Shown here in pieces: positions 1 through 13,273 of a stretch of 64,000 nucleotides of DNA (within the stretch, counting starts at the first letter, position 1; every line of letters starts with the position of its first letter). Source of the DNA: Serinus canaria (Eukaryota > Chordata > Aves > Passeriformes > Fringillidae); contig NC_066313.1 in assembly GCF_022539315.1 (NCBI RefSeq), forward strand, positions 64,297,934 through 64,361,933, read 5' to 3'. Made by a program: the position numbers and the translations under genes. A model generated the notes under the pieces. That model was not told the DNA's origin. It saw nothing but the letters and a program-made list of their open reading frames with translations, and made no database searches.

Positions 1-2192
1 TTATTATTTTTGTATATATAAGCAAACCTTACATGGATAAAGTATTGAAAATATAAAAAAATAATTCCTACATTATATAAAGACATAAAAAAGATTGGAA
101 TAAATGAAGTCAGGCTGTTCTATACATTATTGTTGTAATGCAATTATTACCTGATTCTATAAATTTTATTACTCAAAATGGCATGTAAGCATGGTGGGGG
201 GATTGTTTGGGGTTTTTTTATATGCCTGGTATCGGACCACACAGCCAAGTGCTTTTTACTTGCTGTTCTTCTGGCAAGATAAATTTGCCATGTGTTTTAG
301 AGGACATATGGTATTTCAGTAATTCATACTGCACTAACCTCCTAAACACATTAAAACATTTCTTCTTGCCTGACAAAAGCTGACATTCTGTTTCCTCAGC
401 TGGTAATCTGGGAGACATTACCAATACACAGCAGTAGGAAACTATCAGCAGCACGTGATATTTCAGCAATACACACAACAGGCACCAGTTTTGCCAAGAG
501 TCATCTTTTTATCATGAATCTTGCAATAGTTAATTTTTTACCCGAAGTACTCGTTCGTGAACAGAGTAAATAAATTAGAATCTTAGCTTGTGTGTATTTT
601 ATGAGAATGTCACTATCTTTTCCAGGGGCACAGAAAACATGTTCTTAATGTCTCTGAAGAGCTCAACATGCAGAGAGGAATGGAGAAACACTGGGGTTTT
701 TTTATTTTTATATTATCTCGTGTTATTTACTGCAGTTTAATGTCTGTGGAAGGAATGATACAAAATCTTTTTATATGGGGATTGGCTTCACTGTGATGAA
801 TCACAGTGCTGCAAATCAATACAATCTTAAATTTTTTTAAAAAACATTAAATTACTTCAAAATTACCATAATCTACCAAAAATATCATGGGAAAAGTCAA
901 GGAAAAGAGAGCAAACACTGAAATTGGTAAAGTATTGTCATTGCTTCTTTCGATTGATGGCAGTTTCAAGAGTGGCATTAATGTTTCTACCCGTCTTTTC
1001 AATTTTCCTTTCAGAGAGAGAGTTCTGAAAATAACTATCCTAAGGGGTACAGAAATGTTAGAAAATTTGCATTAAAAAACTCTGCACAAGTCTCCTACAT
1101 TTGATGCTGAATTTGTCAGGTAGACATTGCAGGATTGTTAGGTCAGCACTACATTTCTTCACTGAGAGATTATCTCATCCCAGAGAACTTCTGCAAGTCC
1201 CCATTCTTAGGAGCACTCACAGTGCTTGCCCCTGTCCCAGGGAGCACTGGGGGTAGATCACAGTGTAGTGAGCCTCCCAAATGAGCCATGAAGATTGATA
1301 AAATACAACCTCAAGTAGCTGCTGGCTCCTCCCTGTCAAGCTTACTAATGAGTGCTGTGTTACTGCTTGAGTCAACTGTCACATTATCTCCAGGCTAATA
1401 AACGGATCCAGTCACAAACAATACACAAACAAAAAGGAGCTGATAGAGGATCTTTCCTTTTAATTCCTTCTCTGCATGTCCCTAGGACACAATCAAATTG
1501 TTGGCAGAGGGGATTTTCATGTCGCAGAAGGAAGTTTTTCATTGTTCACTGCTTTATGCATTTATTTATTTTTAGCTATGAGCAGCAGAAGCCAGATAAG
1601 TAAAAACATTGTGGGTCTTTGTTTAAAAGTTAAATCCACTGAATATGCAATATTTTAGAAAGTCGACTATTTCACAAATCAATTTTCATGGTTCCCACTG
1701 TTTCCTGTTTGTAGTGATGGCTGGAAAGAGATATGCCAAATCTCAGGATGGAAATCTTAGCTGAGGTATTCCCTGCACTAGAGAAAACAACAGAAAGGAT
1801 AATTGCCTGCAAAAATTGGGTCACAGAAAAAATTAATTTCTGAAGACTCATGTCAAATTTAAGGAATGGCAAAGTACCTGCATAACCTTAATTCAGCACC
1901 TTAGTGAGGGCCATTAAAATAGTCTGATCTTTAGCAATTCCCTAAGTTCTCCTTCTCATGCTACCCACCAATCAATGGACTTTTGTAACATCAAATATTA
2001 GAGGAAAGCAAATTTCTAAGCAGCTGTTGATGTCAATTGAAAATCTCTGGAACTTAACAGTGTTAATTTTTGAAGTTACTATATCTGAGAAAACTCTATT
2101 ATGTATTTCTTTCTGCATAGATTGTACACTGAAGAAATTTTTCACAAATTTATAGCTGCCTAAGTATCCAATTTCCCAATTAAATAAAAAAT
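1..2192. other. Intergenic or intronic, no gene seen
   Basis: AT-rich unique sequence. ORFs here are under 90 codons, overlap each other and have no splice or domain support. The only structure noted is the 8-bp-arm hairpin at 789-808. Confidence 0.7.
789..808 (+). repeat. Short inverted repeat, 8-bp arms
   Basis: CACTGTGA-TGAA-TCACAGTG, perfect arms around a 4-base spacer. Probably incidental. Confidence 0.85.
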
Positions 2193-2339
2193 GAAAAGAG
2201 AGAAAAAAGAGGAGGAAGAAGAAGAAGAAGAAAAAGAAGAAGAAGAAGAAGAAGAAGAAGAAGAAGAAAAAGAAGAAGAAAAAGAAGAAGAAGAAGAAGA
2301 AAAGAAGAAGAAAAACAAGAAAAGAAGAAGAAGAAGGAA
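2193..2339 (+). repeat. GAA/AAG purine tract, 147 bp
   Basis: 147 bases of pure A/G on the + strand with a single C at 2,316. Most of it is (GAA)n broken by AAAAG and GGAGG variants. The long minus-strand Ser/Phe-rich ORFs over it are products of the TTC repeat, not genes. Confidence 0.97.
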
Positions 2340-5300
2340 TAAATAATGAGCAATGTCGGAAAACATACTATAAAAGCCATGAAAGTGAAAACACATTACT
2401 TCTTTGTGATCTAGACTCCAAAGGGAGTAAAATGCTTGTTTTCCAGTTGTGCAGCCATGTCCCATACATTTGAGGGGTGTTGCAGATCAGCTACTCTGTT
2501 TAAGGCTCTGGAGAGAAGTGGCTGTTAGTGCTTGCAAGCTTTGCTTCCCCATCCTCTGTAACATCCAGGCACAGCCCATGCCCTGCCCCATGCCAGTGCT
2601 TTCTCTCTTTATTGCTATTAATGTCTTATTCCTTTGTCCACCTCTGAACAAGTTGCCTCCAGCCTGCTCTTCTATAGCTCTCATTCCCTCTCTTCTGCAG
2701 TGATTCAGACCATTTCCAAAATTTGAAAATGTTGGTGCCTTTGCCAAAGAACTGATGTGACCTTCCAGAAGGTTAACTTTGGATGTTAGCTACAAGTTAA
2801 AAAGACCAGCACTTTTTGTTACGTATTCCAGGAGCGGTCCCACATTCACTTAAGCTCAGGAAGTAATAATGCTTATTTTAATACAACAAACATTAGCTTC
2901 TTTCCCATAGATGTATTTTAAAGTACTGCTTTTGGGTACACATCACATGGAATACTGGACCGTCTGAAAATGTTTTAGAATTTACATCAAGCAGGAAATA
3001 GAGGAATATTGGTTTCTTTAGTATTCCATTATCATGTGACACTTATTGGAATGATTATTTTAGGAAATTAGGTTCTGTCATTTTATTGAAATTATCATGT
3101 ATGATTTTTTGGTAGAGTTTTACTCTTCTTCAAATCACTTGGACATGTCACACAGTACAAAAGAATCTGAACAATAAGGAAGTTCAACAAAGGTACTAAA
3201 GATGTAAAAGAATTGTTGCTAGTGGCATCCCTTTATATTTATTGCAGTCAGAAAAGGTTAATATAGAAGAATAAATCAAATTCCCTTGCCCTTGAATTCA
3301 TAGTTTAGCAATCTGGACAGAAAGTCAAGAAACAATTTAAACCTACAACATAGTGTGTTGTGTAAGTGACACTTCATAAGCAACATTATTACCAGAGATG
3401 CTTTCATGTATGTATATCAGTTCATGAACATCTGTGTACGTACAGGTGGCTGCCTTCCAAATCCAGGCCCTCTTCTCTACAAAAGGTGTAGTGAATTGTA
3501 CTTTAAAACTAAAGTGGAATAATGAATGGAATAAAGTGATAGTTGAGTTATTCATGTAACAACATTTCACATAATTCTATGCACTTATACTCATTGTTAG
3601 GGGAAATCTCTTATGAAAGGGCAGAGTTTACTGACAGTTTCTTCAGTTCTTAAGGCACACTATTCCTTTAATACTGCTCCTATTTGTGCTGTAATCAAAA
3701 ATATCAGAGATAAAATACCAAAATAAAATGGCGCTGTTAATGCTGTCATATAACTCTTCACATTGATTACAGCAGAGACAAAATTCTTACAGTATAGATA
3801 AAGGAAAGTTTTTCTACATAGTAATCAATACAGTTTTGTGCTTCTTCATCCTTAAATGCTGCAAGTTCAGGCTAGTTGTATAGATTACCTATTGATTTAT
3901 GGGCTTAAATAAATTTGTCTGAGCTTACTTGCACTCTGCCAGGGGTACAAGTCAGTGGGTGGCTGTTACAAATCTCCACCTGCAAGTTACCACTACACAT
4001 CTGTTTCCAAGCTGTAATTCCTGAAAAGAAGTTTTTCTCCAACAACTTGCAGATATCCATGTTAGCTGCTCAATTCAGTTCAATATGTGTTAAATCTCAA
4101 TTCACTTCCTGCCAACTATGTGAGAAAAGAGGTTTGTCAGCATGGCTCATTTTTGAATATTCGCCGGAACTTTCAGCATGATAAAACTTGGAAAAGAAAA
4201 AGCCACAGTTTTAGTCCCCTGAAAAACATAGTCCAAAATTGCAGTCAGACACATTTTGCAACACAGTGGGAAACAGTACCATTGTTCTAGAAATTATTCC
4301 AACACTTCAATTTTCAACAATTTTATGTTTCTCAAAAAGAATACATACAATACAGCAAATAAATAGGTATGTACCTAAATATTAGTGAGCAGCAAATTAG
4401 AGCTTCATCCATTTTCCCTCTGGAGAGCTTGTTTTTGTTTTATAAAAAAAAAAAACAAACATGAAAGCCAGGCTGCTTCTGTAAATATGATGCCACAACA
4501 AATAGTGTTGTTGGCTGTCTCTGCTTTGGTTTTATGTCCTGCAGAGAGTGACATCTGTGTGCAAATTAACAACAGATTTGTGTGAGCTAGCTCTGAATGC
4601 AATTTTTTGGGGGGGAAAAAGAAGAAATTTACCTATAAAATACTGAACGTAATATTAATATGATATAAATTGATTTTAAAACACTCTTGTTACCTTCTAG
4701 GTGTGTACATTGTTAAAAAATAAAAGTGTTAATTACTGACTTCCAAGTTTTATACTTGGGTTTTTACTGTCTAAAGACACCCTTCCTTTGACCTGCACAC
4801 AATGTCTTTGGAGCTAAAAGGCTGCTGCTAAGGACCTGACATACACAGAAATGTTTAGGGGGAAATTTACAGTGAACCTCTAATCTGGACCACAAGATGA
4901 AAGTAAATTAGCAGCTGGAACTCTTTTGGTGGTTCCTAGATGACATTCTTTGTGCTAATTTCATCCCAAAGGGAATCCAGCTCATGCACTCTTAAATTTG
5001 CTCTGCAATACCAACCACAACATGGAAAGTGGGAACAATTTGGCTACCGATGTTAAAAGCATATTCCTGATTTGAATTGAAACATTAATGCAGTCACCTC
5101 CACTAAAGTCAGCCAACTCAAAATTTAGTCCATTCCCAGACCCAGAAAAAGTTTTTTCAAAAACTAAGACTGTGAATGTATTCTTCCCAAAAACACTGAT
5201 AATATTTGCATTTTTAAAAGACCTGAAAGAGTAGAAATACAAGTGATTTCCATGAGGGTGTCTAATCCTGCTTGATATTAACATGAAATCAGCTTGTCTT

Positions 5301-8300
5301 AAATGTGCAAATGGTGTGCAGAGCAGAGGCTGGGAAGTATTCCCACTCTTTTGTCCAGTTAAAGCCCTGTGCATGATATCAGAGAATTTTGTTCCGTCTT
5401 CTGCTCAGTGAAAAAGTAATTTACTTAGTGCAGAATTTCATCTAGGGAGCCTGTGTCACCTCTGCAAAGCCCATCATCTCACCCAGTCATGAACAAGCAA
5501 AAGGCAGGAATCTTTACTGGAATTCAGCATTTGAAGGCTTTCAGAGGCATGCAGGACTAGCAGGAGCAGCATAGGAAGGGGCAGCAGCTGTTGCTATAGC
5601 TTTAACAGAGACTGACCTTCACCTGTTGAAAATGTCCACTGTCCTGGAGAATATGGAGAGAGGGAGGTTCAATTTATTGATCTAAAAAACCTGAAATATG
5701 AAACAAATAAAAGCCTACCCATCCTGACAAAAAGGAGGCAGCCAGAACCTGAGTTGGAAGCATTAGCATGTCTCTCCTACTCAAGTCTGAGTACTTCTTC
5801 AAGACTCAGAGATGGCAGAAAGCATAAGTGAGCATAAATTAGGGTTTCTGGTTGAGCTGCCTAGCTTTCTCACTCCCTTTTTTAGTTTTCTAAACTTTAG
5901 CTGTTCCTCATTTACCACCACTAACACTAGAGGTGCAGGAATGTAGTAGATAAGCATCAGGCATGGCTCCCAGATTTCATCTTTACTAAGATCCCTACCC
6001 TAGATTTATGTATTCTCCTGAGTTACTTGCTCACCTCTCCTGTTTTGCTTCTTAAATGTCTTCTCATTATTTTCCCCTTCATGATTAGCTGTGAAATAAT
6101 AATTTAGAGGTGAGTTCTCTCTTAAATGTACCTTCAATTTAAAATATCGAAACCTTTGATAATTATGAATACACACTCATGAACAAAGGGATGCTTATTC
6201 ATGATGGCGTGGTACAGCTACTAATGATACTCAAAGCACTAAAAATTACCATTTCAGATGTGTCCAGAGAAGTAAACTGGTAAACAAGTCTGCAGTTAGT
6301 GCCATGGATGGTTTGAATCAACAAGGGTGAAAAGACTTGGTTACTCTGTGTATTAGTGTTAATAGGAATAGATTATAGAGGAATATTTGTGATGTGACCT
6401 TCTGTGCACTAATTGAAATAGTATTCAGAGTCAGCAGTGGAGTAATCAAGTTAAACACTGAATCATAAATCATCATGAAAAGTGCTGTCACAACTTAGCC
6501 ATTAATGCCCTGTATTGCTGGGCAGCCTTACGAAAATATCTGCTATGCCGATCTTTAGGTTAATAGGAACAGAAATGGCATTTAAAGACTATTTGGATCA
6601 AATCTGCTCTGAGGTTGAAAGTGTTACTCTGTTAATTTACTGGTAATTTGAAGTGATGTAGTTGGGGTTAGAAGCAACACAGCTGAGCCCCACACAGCTA
6701 AACAAAGAGTAGTGGGAGTTTGTCTAATATTCATTTAATTGATATAAAATGTAGCTCACAACTTTAATCTATCTGTAAGTGTGTAACTTCCCTTTGTCCA
6801 TCAGTTAGCATTTGGAATGGAGGTCAAAACCAAAACACATAAAAGCTTATCTTCATGATATAGTTATGCTACTAAGGCAGTTCAAGGATAGACTTCTATG
6901 TGTTTTATAAATAGATGGAAATACCTGATTTTATTGCTATTATGGAAGCTGAGGGCCTTTTAACAAAGGATTTTATAAAACAAAACACTTTGCATTATTT
7001 TTTTAAATGTAGAGTTCTTTTAATTTTGTACTTGCAAGAAGGAGAAATAAAGCTTAGCCTCCAGAATCAGAGATAAATAGTTTCCAAAGGCAGTAAATTT
7101 CTTTCGAGTAATTTTGTGATTCAAGTTTGATCAAAATAATAAGCATAAGAAATATCACAGCTGGAATGATGTATACTTTTTCTAATAAAGACCTATGTCT
7201 AAACACTGGCAAAGCTTGTGCTAATTTGATTACCTAGACAACTAGATGCATAATGTTTGGGGGGGCATCTATTTATCATTATTTGCTTCAAATATTGTTA
7301 ATTAACATTAACATAAATTACACCAGGCATCTGGTGCAAAGTAACTCATTTTAAACGATGTGCAAAGCCAGTCCTTAAAAAAACTTCACAGATTTCTGTT
7401 TCAAGAAAGCATCAAAATTGTACATTTATATAAATATGTGCAAAATGCTGCTATGACCTACTAAAATCTGGAAGCAGTGGCATTCTATACACAAATTTTT
7501 CATACCAGAGCAGCACGAATGGCTTCCTATAAAATGTATCTATTAATGAACAATGAAGAATGGTGGACAAAGTTTAGGTCTAATAATAGTAGACTGTAAA
7601 ATGAACCCAAGTATTTGACTAAGTGCAGCTCATTTCCATGCATTTATTTTTTGCTAGCATGTGCCTATGAAGTTCTTCACATTATTGAAATTAAATTCTG
7701 TTCTCCAGTTTACTGTTGTAAATTAGATTAACGTTATCCCAGAAATTCCCTAAGTAAACTGACTAAAACATTCAGCTATAAAGCTCTAGGAATTTGTCTT
7801 TTCAGTGATAAGTGATAAAAAAGGGAGTTAATATGACAGCTACAAATGAATAAAAACATACAGAGCATTTCTAAACAAATTGACTGTAAACACCTGCTAA
7901 ATAAAGCCACAAAAAAATCTGAGTTGCAAGAACCAGACATTGTTTTGTGCACAGCTCAAGGAGATTTCAGCAACTGATTTATTCCTAAGTGTCAAATAGT
8001 AATGGAATTTGGTGTATTTCCAAGAGTTGCTTGAGCATTTTCATTCTTTTAAAGTTCAGATCTCAGATACAGTAAAATTACAGCTAGATGTGTTATGGGA
8101 GGATGTCCCAAATGTCTGCATCTTCCTGGGGCGAGAGTTGAGGTGCAATGAGCTCTAGGAATGGCACCTGGAGGTGGCGGAGGTACCACCCGGAATCTCA
8201 CATGATGTTAGACTCCTCTGAGTATGCAACTAAATCACAGCCCTGCTCTGGTGTGAGGCATTTCACACACAAGTTTGAAACAGCTTTCCTGCAAACAGGT

Positions 8301-10650
8301 GTGACAGCACAGTACTGGGAGAATTACATTAAATTAAAATTGGTAGCAGAGTAAAAGGTACTCTTTCTACTAGTAAGGCAATGAAATTTGAGTAAGCTAC
8401 CAGTCAAAAATCAATTTTGAGTTGCCCAAAATTATAAGTGAAGATCAATTATCTTGCATTCTTTCACCACATTATTATTTGCTTTACTCTATTCTTTCAA
8501 ATGTAACTTTTAACACATATTAGCATGTCTTAAAGTACCTGGCCATGTGATGTGAAAAAACGGAATGTTTATGTTTCGCCTCATTTAAAATGACATCTTC
8601 CAGAATTTGCCTCCACAAATGTTTGCAGAAATTTCCAGGGCATTGTCTAAAAAGCCAAACAGCTGTTCCCAATTTGGGTACAATGTAAGCCTAAATAAAA
8701 TTACCTGGAAGACCTTATTGCCTCATAGAAAATAAATTTCAAAGCATTAGCTGTATCTGAAAACCGTCTTGGTATTTTCAATAAATTTTCATTTAGTAGC
8801 ATGAAGTTTATTTCAGTACTAAATTTTGACTACAAAAACTAAATTAAAAGATCACTGCAATCTAGTCCTTAGGATCACACTGCTACAGAGAAGCTTCATG
8901 GTAATAGAGCTGGTGGACGATGAGAAATCAATGTTTGGAACAATTCTGTAGGTCTGGGCACCAGAAGCTCATCCCTTCATTCCTGCAAGTTAGCTCAGTT
9001 GGCCAGTGGAACAAAAACTGACTTACCACAACATAAACTTCAAGGAAAACTATCCTCTGTGGCCTTGATTGATCTTAAAGTTATACTGCAAGAGTATTTT
9101 TGTCTCAGTATACGATCCCTTCCACCCAGAAAGTAATTTCTAGACCCCTTTCCATCTCGGTGAGACTAACAAATTATATCTGATACAGTAAAACATAATT
9201 TTTAGAACTTTAAGTAATAGGAGATTCCAAGCAATTTATTTCACAGAGTTTTATGAGAAATTGCAATTTATTACATTTTCTGGATATGTTCATTTTTAGC
9301 AGTTATTGCCAAATTCAGCCTCAGTATAAAAGGGTATAATTCTATTGAAGTCAGTGGTGGTATATCAGTGCTGCATATTCCCTAGTTAGACAATGAAGCT
9401 GTAAATAACCAAATACATCAAAAATAAAAATTGATTACTCTGTTTTATAGTCTCTTAGACTGAATAAGTTTATGATTTAAAGCTGTGTCATAATAAAACC
9501 ATGCTGGGAGGAAATCAGAGAGAGAATGCAACATAATGGGCCAAATCTAGTGTTCAGCCAGAACAATTACATTAACTTCCATAGAACTGTGCTCATTTCA
9601 AAGTTTATTTTGATTTAAAAACATGGGGGAAATATATCACTGCTTTGCCTTCTTGTTTGCCTATGAAATACTATTCTGTATTTTCAATGATATTCTGTAT
9701 ATACTCAAATTTAAACTTAATTTGTAATCAAAATTAACAAAATTTCAAGCATTTTTTGTACTTGTATCAGTATATTAGAAGTTCAGACTTGGTTTAGGAA
9801 CGCTTTAGAATAATGAGATCTTTAGGCTGGAGAGGAGCCATGGACAGAAAACGCCAGTTGTGTTTCCAAACTAACCTGCAAGAGTTCAGAAGTCCAGGAA
9901 GAGGAAAGCTGCCATCTACTAAGAGCATTTGTCATCCCTAAGTGTCCATAGTGGCTTTTAATTGTTTGATTGAGATCTGTGGTGGATTTTTTTTCTTAAT
10001 GTTCTATTTTTCTGAATGTGAAGTCATTTTTTTATTCATTATTGTTTTTAATACATTTAATAATATTTATATTCTTTGTGTTTGCCTACTACTCAGTTGC
10101 CAGTACAACCTGTACCACCAGCTAGGTTCATTAAAACAAGAGCCAGTGCCTGGATTCAAAGGCATTGAAAATTGCTCTAAATTATTCACACAGTTCTAAC
10201 AGGAAATCATTAATATATATTTATGCACACACAAGTGTGTGTGTTTCTACATATAAATAAAAACAAAATAAATAAAAAGTCAATGCAATATAGATTACAG
10301 CTCAGCCTTCTGCTTTGCTATAATCTTATATAAATCCAGCTTGCACAAACTTAGCAGGTGCTTTGAAATTTATATATATAAATGTAAATTGTGTATTATT
10401 ATGCACACACAAATTACATTTTCACACACTATGCAGTTTACCTCAGTTGATAGTGAGAAAATATAATTTCATTCAAGGTAATGATAGAGAAAAAGGGAAA
10501 GGATGTGTATGTTCATTTAAACTGTTAAAGCTTATTTCTTTTAAAGTCTGGATTAAAAATCTACTGCAGTGACCCTGTCTTGCACACTATAATACCCTAA
10601 AACTTCTAAGTCACTCAATGATAAGAGGCTGATCTAAATGCTTCCACTGC
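2340..10650. other. Intergenic or intronic, no gene seen
   Basis: Unique AT-rich DNA. The longest ORF is 130 codons on the minus strand at 4,982-5,374, with no recognisable motif. The 5.4-8.1 kb part holds no ORF of note in any frame. It has conserved-looking non-repetitive stretches, for example 6,360-6,660, that could be regulatory but cannot be tested here. Confidence 0.65.
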
Positions 10651-10915
10651 ATTAATCAAATACCAGGTCTAATTAAAAGAGCCATGCACAAAGCTTTTTC
10701 AAAATGTTGCTCAGGTATTGCAATAATTTCTGATCACCCAAGCCTGGAAGACAAATAATTAGAGCTGCCAGAGCATTCTGATGAGTGATGTCAGCATCTC
10801 CAAGTGACCTTCCCTCCACTAATTAATTTTCATCTTAAGAAAAGAGACCCTGTTGTTGCACATTATTAATTGAGTTCACTAAAAGATGCGCCTGATTAAT
10901 TTTTGTTGATAATAC
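10651..10915. promoter_or_regulatory. Candidate conserved noncoding element, TAAT-rich
   Basis: Within about 265 bp there are six homeodomain-type cores in distinct contexts (GCATTAATC, CTAATTAAAA, ATAATTAG, CTAATTAATT, TATTAATTG, GATTAATTT). Between them is non-repetitive, mixed-composition sequence, including a TGAGTGATGTCAGCATC stretch that resembles a CRE/AP-1-like site. Such clusters are typical of developmental enhancers in gene deserts. AT-rich DNA produces TAAT often, and conservation cannot be seen from one sequence. Confidence 0.22.
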
Positions 10916-11196
10916 TTGTCATTCTATGCAGCGGCTGTAATCATTCTATTGGGTTTTATTTTTTTAAGTTGATCTAGGTCTTTTACAATGTGACTGATAC
11001 AGTATCTTCCATACAGAATATTGTGCATCAGGGCAAGTCTATAATGTGAGTACACAGGTTTCATTGTTGCTGAAAGTTTAGGTCAAGTGGAACTTTGTTG
11101 TCTAGTTTGCTAACTCATTTTCAGTTGAGTTGATAGAAAATTTTCCCTTCTGCCTTCTGGGGCCTCCTTCATTTTCCCAGTTTAAGGGATTCTTAC

Positions 11197-11357
11197 CTTT
11201 TCCCACAGACTCCCCATCTCTCCCCCATTTTCCCAGCCAAAGAGCAATGTGTGGCTGGCTCAGCAAAAATACCCAGGAACCAGTTGGTCCAGACAAAAGC
11301 AGTGGTCAGAAGGATGACAGTGAATGCAGCCAGAGTGCGTGCCTCAGCCTTATCCAT
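11197..11357 (-). CDS. Weak candidate first coding exon with one membrane-spanning segment
   Basis: On the minus strand an ATG at 11,357-11,355 sits in a good Kozak context (A at -3, G at +4). It opens a 53-codon frame, MDKAEARTLAAFTVILLTTA and onward, followed by FVWTNWFLGIFAEPATHC. Residues ~8-31 form one strong hydrophobic segment flanked by charged residues, with Lys/Arg on the N-terminal side. The frame runs to GGGAAAAG|GTAAGAA, a near-consensus 5' splice donor (GT at 11,196-11,195). An in-frame TGA lies three codons before the ATG, as expected for a true start. Codon choice in the first 35 codons (CTG, ACC, GTC, ATC, TTC) is richer in C/G third positions than the surrounding AT-rich DNA. 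No downstream exon was found toward lower coordinates, and I do not recognise the protein. This could be a real small-membrane-protein exon, a fossil exon or coincidence. Confidence 0.25.
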
Positions 11358-12548
11358 GATGAATCACCCAAATGACAAGTTTGGTCTATCCCAAGCAGAG
11401 CCCTCCGGAGCAATGATCACATCTGTTTTGTGAGGCCATGGACTTCAGTACAAACATAGTCACCGTGGGATTTTGGGTTTGGAGGGAAGTGGGAGATGCG
11501 CATTTCCAGGTGGACAGTAATCATGATGCAATATCAGCTTCATCCATTAATTTAGAATAGACTCTCCTAAATAAATGAATAGACTTCCCCCAAAAAAGTG
11601 AATAATAAAGCTACCAATGCATAACCAGGTCTTCCATTTCTCATCTCAATTTCATTGGCTACTCCAAAATCTGGATCTCTCACGCTCCTCTGAAACCCAT
11701 CTAGTTTATATAATTAAGCATTTGTAGGACCAGGGAGAGGCAAACACAAGTACAACCTGCAATTAAGAAATTTCTGTCATTTCCTTAGGTCAGACTTAAC
11801 AAGTTCATGCAATTTCTTGTGGTCCAAACCTGTGCAGTTCTGCCCATGAGATACATGTGCATAAACACCCAAATATGTTGGGGATCTTAAGTCCTTGGGA
11901 ACCCCACAGCCATAAGGAACACAGCTGAGAATAATGATGTGTAATAATTTGCAGAACATTACCAGGAATTTTTGCAGGAGGTGAAACCGATTTCCTGCTA
12001 AATGATCTTAAAATGTATAGGCAATGTAAGCCATGAAAGTATATATATTTTTCCCTACTTTGAAGAGCATTTTAATCATGTTTTAATCAAGATAGCCATG
12101 ATTACCAATTTATCAAATACCAATTTAACAACAAAGATTATGGAAATTTTCCCCCAGCCAGTGAACAAAATATGATTAAAAGAGTTCTTCAGAGCACTGT
12201 GATAAAAATATGCATAACTCTATTCTTCAGCTATGTTCTAGCACATGAAGGGACCAACATATTGTAAAAGCAGTAGGCTATCTAGTTATATAAAAAAAAA
12301 GAGGAGTTACAAGTTGCAGTAAAAATAATTATTTTACAGCAGATTTGAAGGTGTCTTTCTTAGATGTTCAAGCTTGGATTGCATGTTCTGCCCTTCAGAA
12401 TGTGATGAGAACAACACTGTACTTTTATTTATCCTTGCAAACATTCTTTTCTGAACAGTGTGGTTCCAAATTTTGATTAACATGTAAGCAATGAAATTAT
12501 CTGAACTGGGGGTAATGTTTATTACCCTGTGATTTTTTTACATCCCCA

Positions 12549-12566
12549 AGTAGTAGTAGTAGTAGT
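12549..12566 (+). repeat. (AGT)6 microsatellite
   Basis: Six perfect AGT/GTA units between CCCCA and CCCCAA. Confidence 0.95.
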
Positions 12567-13249
12567 CCCCAATTGTACTGAATTTTAAATCTGTGATTGT
12601 TCTTCCTAAAATCTTCTCCAGAAATAAATACTGGTTTCTGTTAGTCTTTTTGTCTCCCCAAAAGCAGTATTACTTCAGCTGCAGCAGCTGCTTTGATTTT
12701 TCATTAAAGAAGATATTGATACATAAGCGAAAACATTAGCAGAGAGCTATTGGCTTCATCTAATTTCCTTAGGCTTTTTTACTTTCTTTGGCTGGATACA
12801 CAAACACAGATCCCGATGATTAGATCCCTTTTGCTACATCAAATCACTTTTAGTTCATTCAGGATTCCTTTGATATTTTCTTCAAACAGATTCACAAAAC
12901 ATTTAAAAGACAAAACAAGCATCTTAACTAAGCTACTTGCCCCAAGACCTGGAGGGAAGATGGTGAAAAAAAAATTTTGCTGTTTATATTCTTAAATGCT
13001 TTGCCAGAATGAGAATGAGATTATATGCAGAAAAGAGAGCTTCACAGAACAGATTGAAAATACTCTTATACTACTAAAAAATTCTTCCTAATATATTAAG
13101 TATTTATTTGAAATTCAAAATAGTTAATTTTAAAAAAATACATTTGTTTTAAAGCATTTCTCTTCATAATACACTTATCTGAGGGTATGATCACTAGGCA
13201 AAAGTAGTGGGTTCAAGTATTTCTATACTGATTCTGAGGTGTGCACGCA

Positions 13250-13273
13250 CAAACACACACACACACACACACT
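13250..13273 (+). repeat. (CA)n microsatellite
   Basis: About 11 CA units, preceded by an imperfect CACGCACAAA lead-in. Confidence 0.95.

Noticed and set aside
2160..2465. 101-codon Ser/Phe-rich minus ORF
   Set aside because: It is the translation of the TTC side of the GAA tract, with no non-repeat coding signal.
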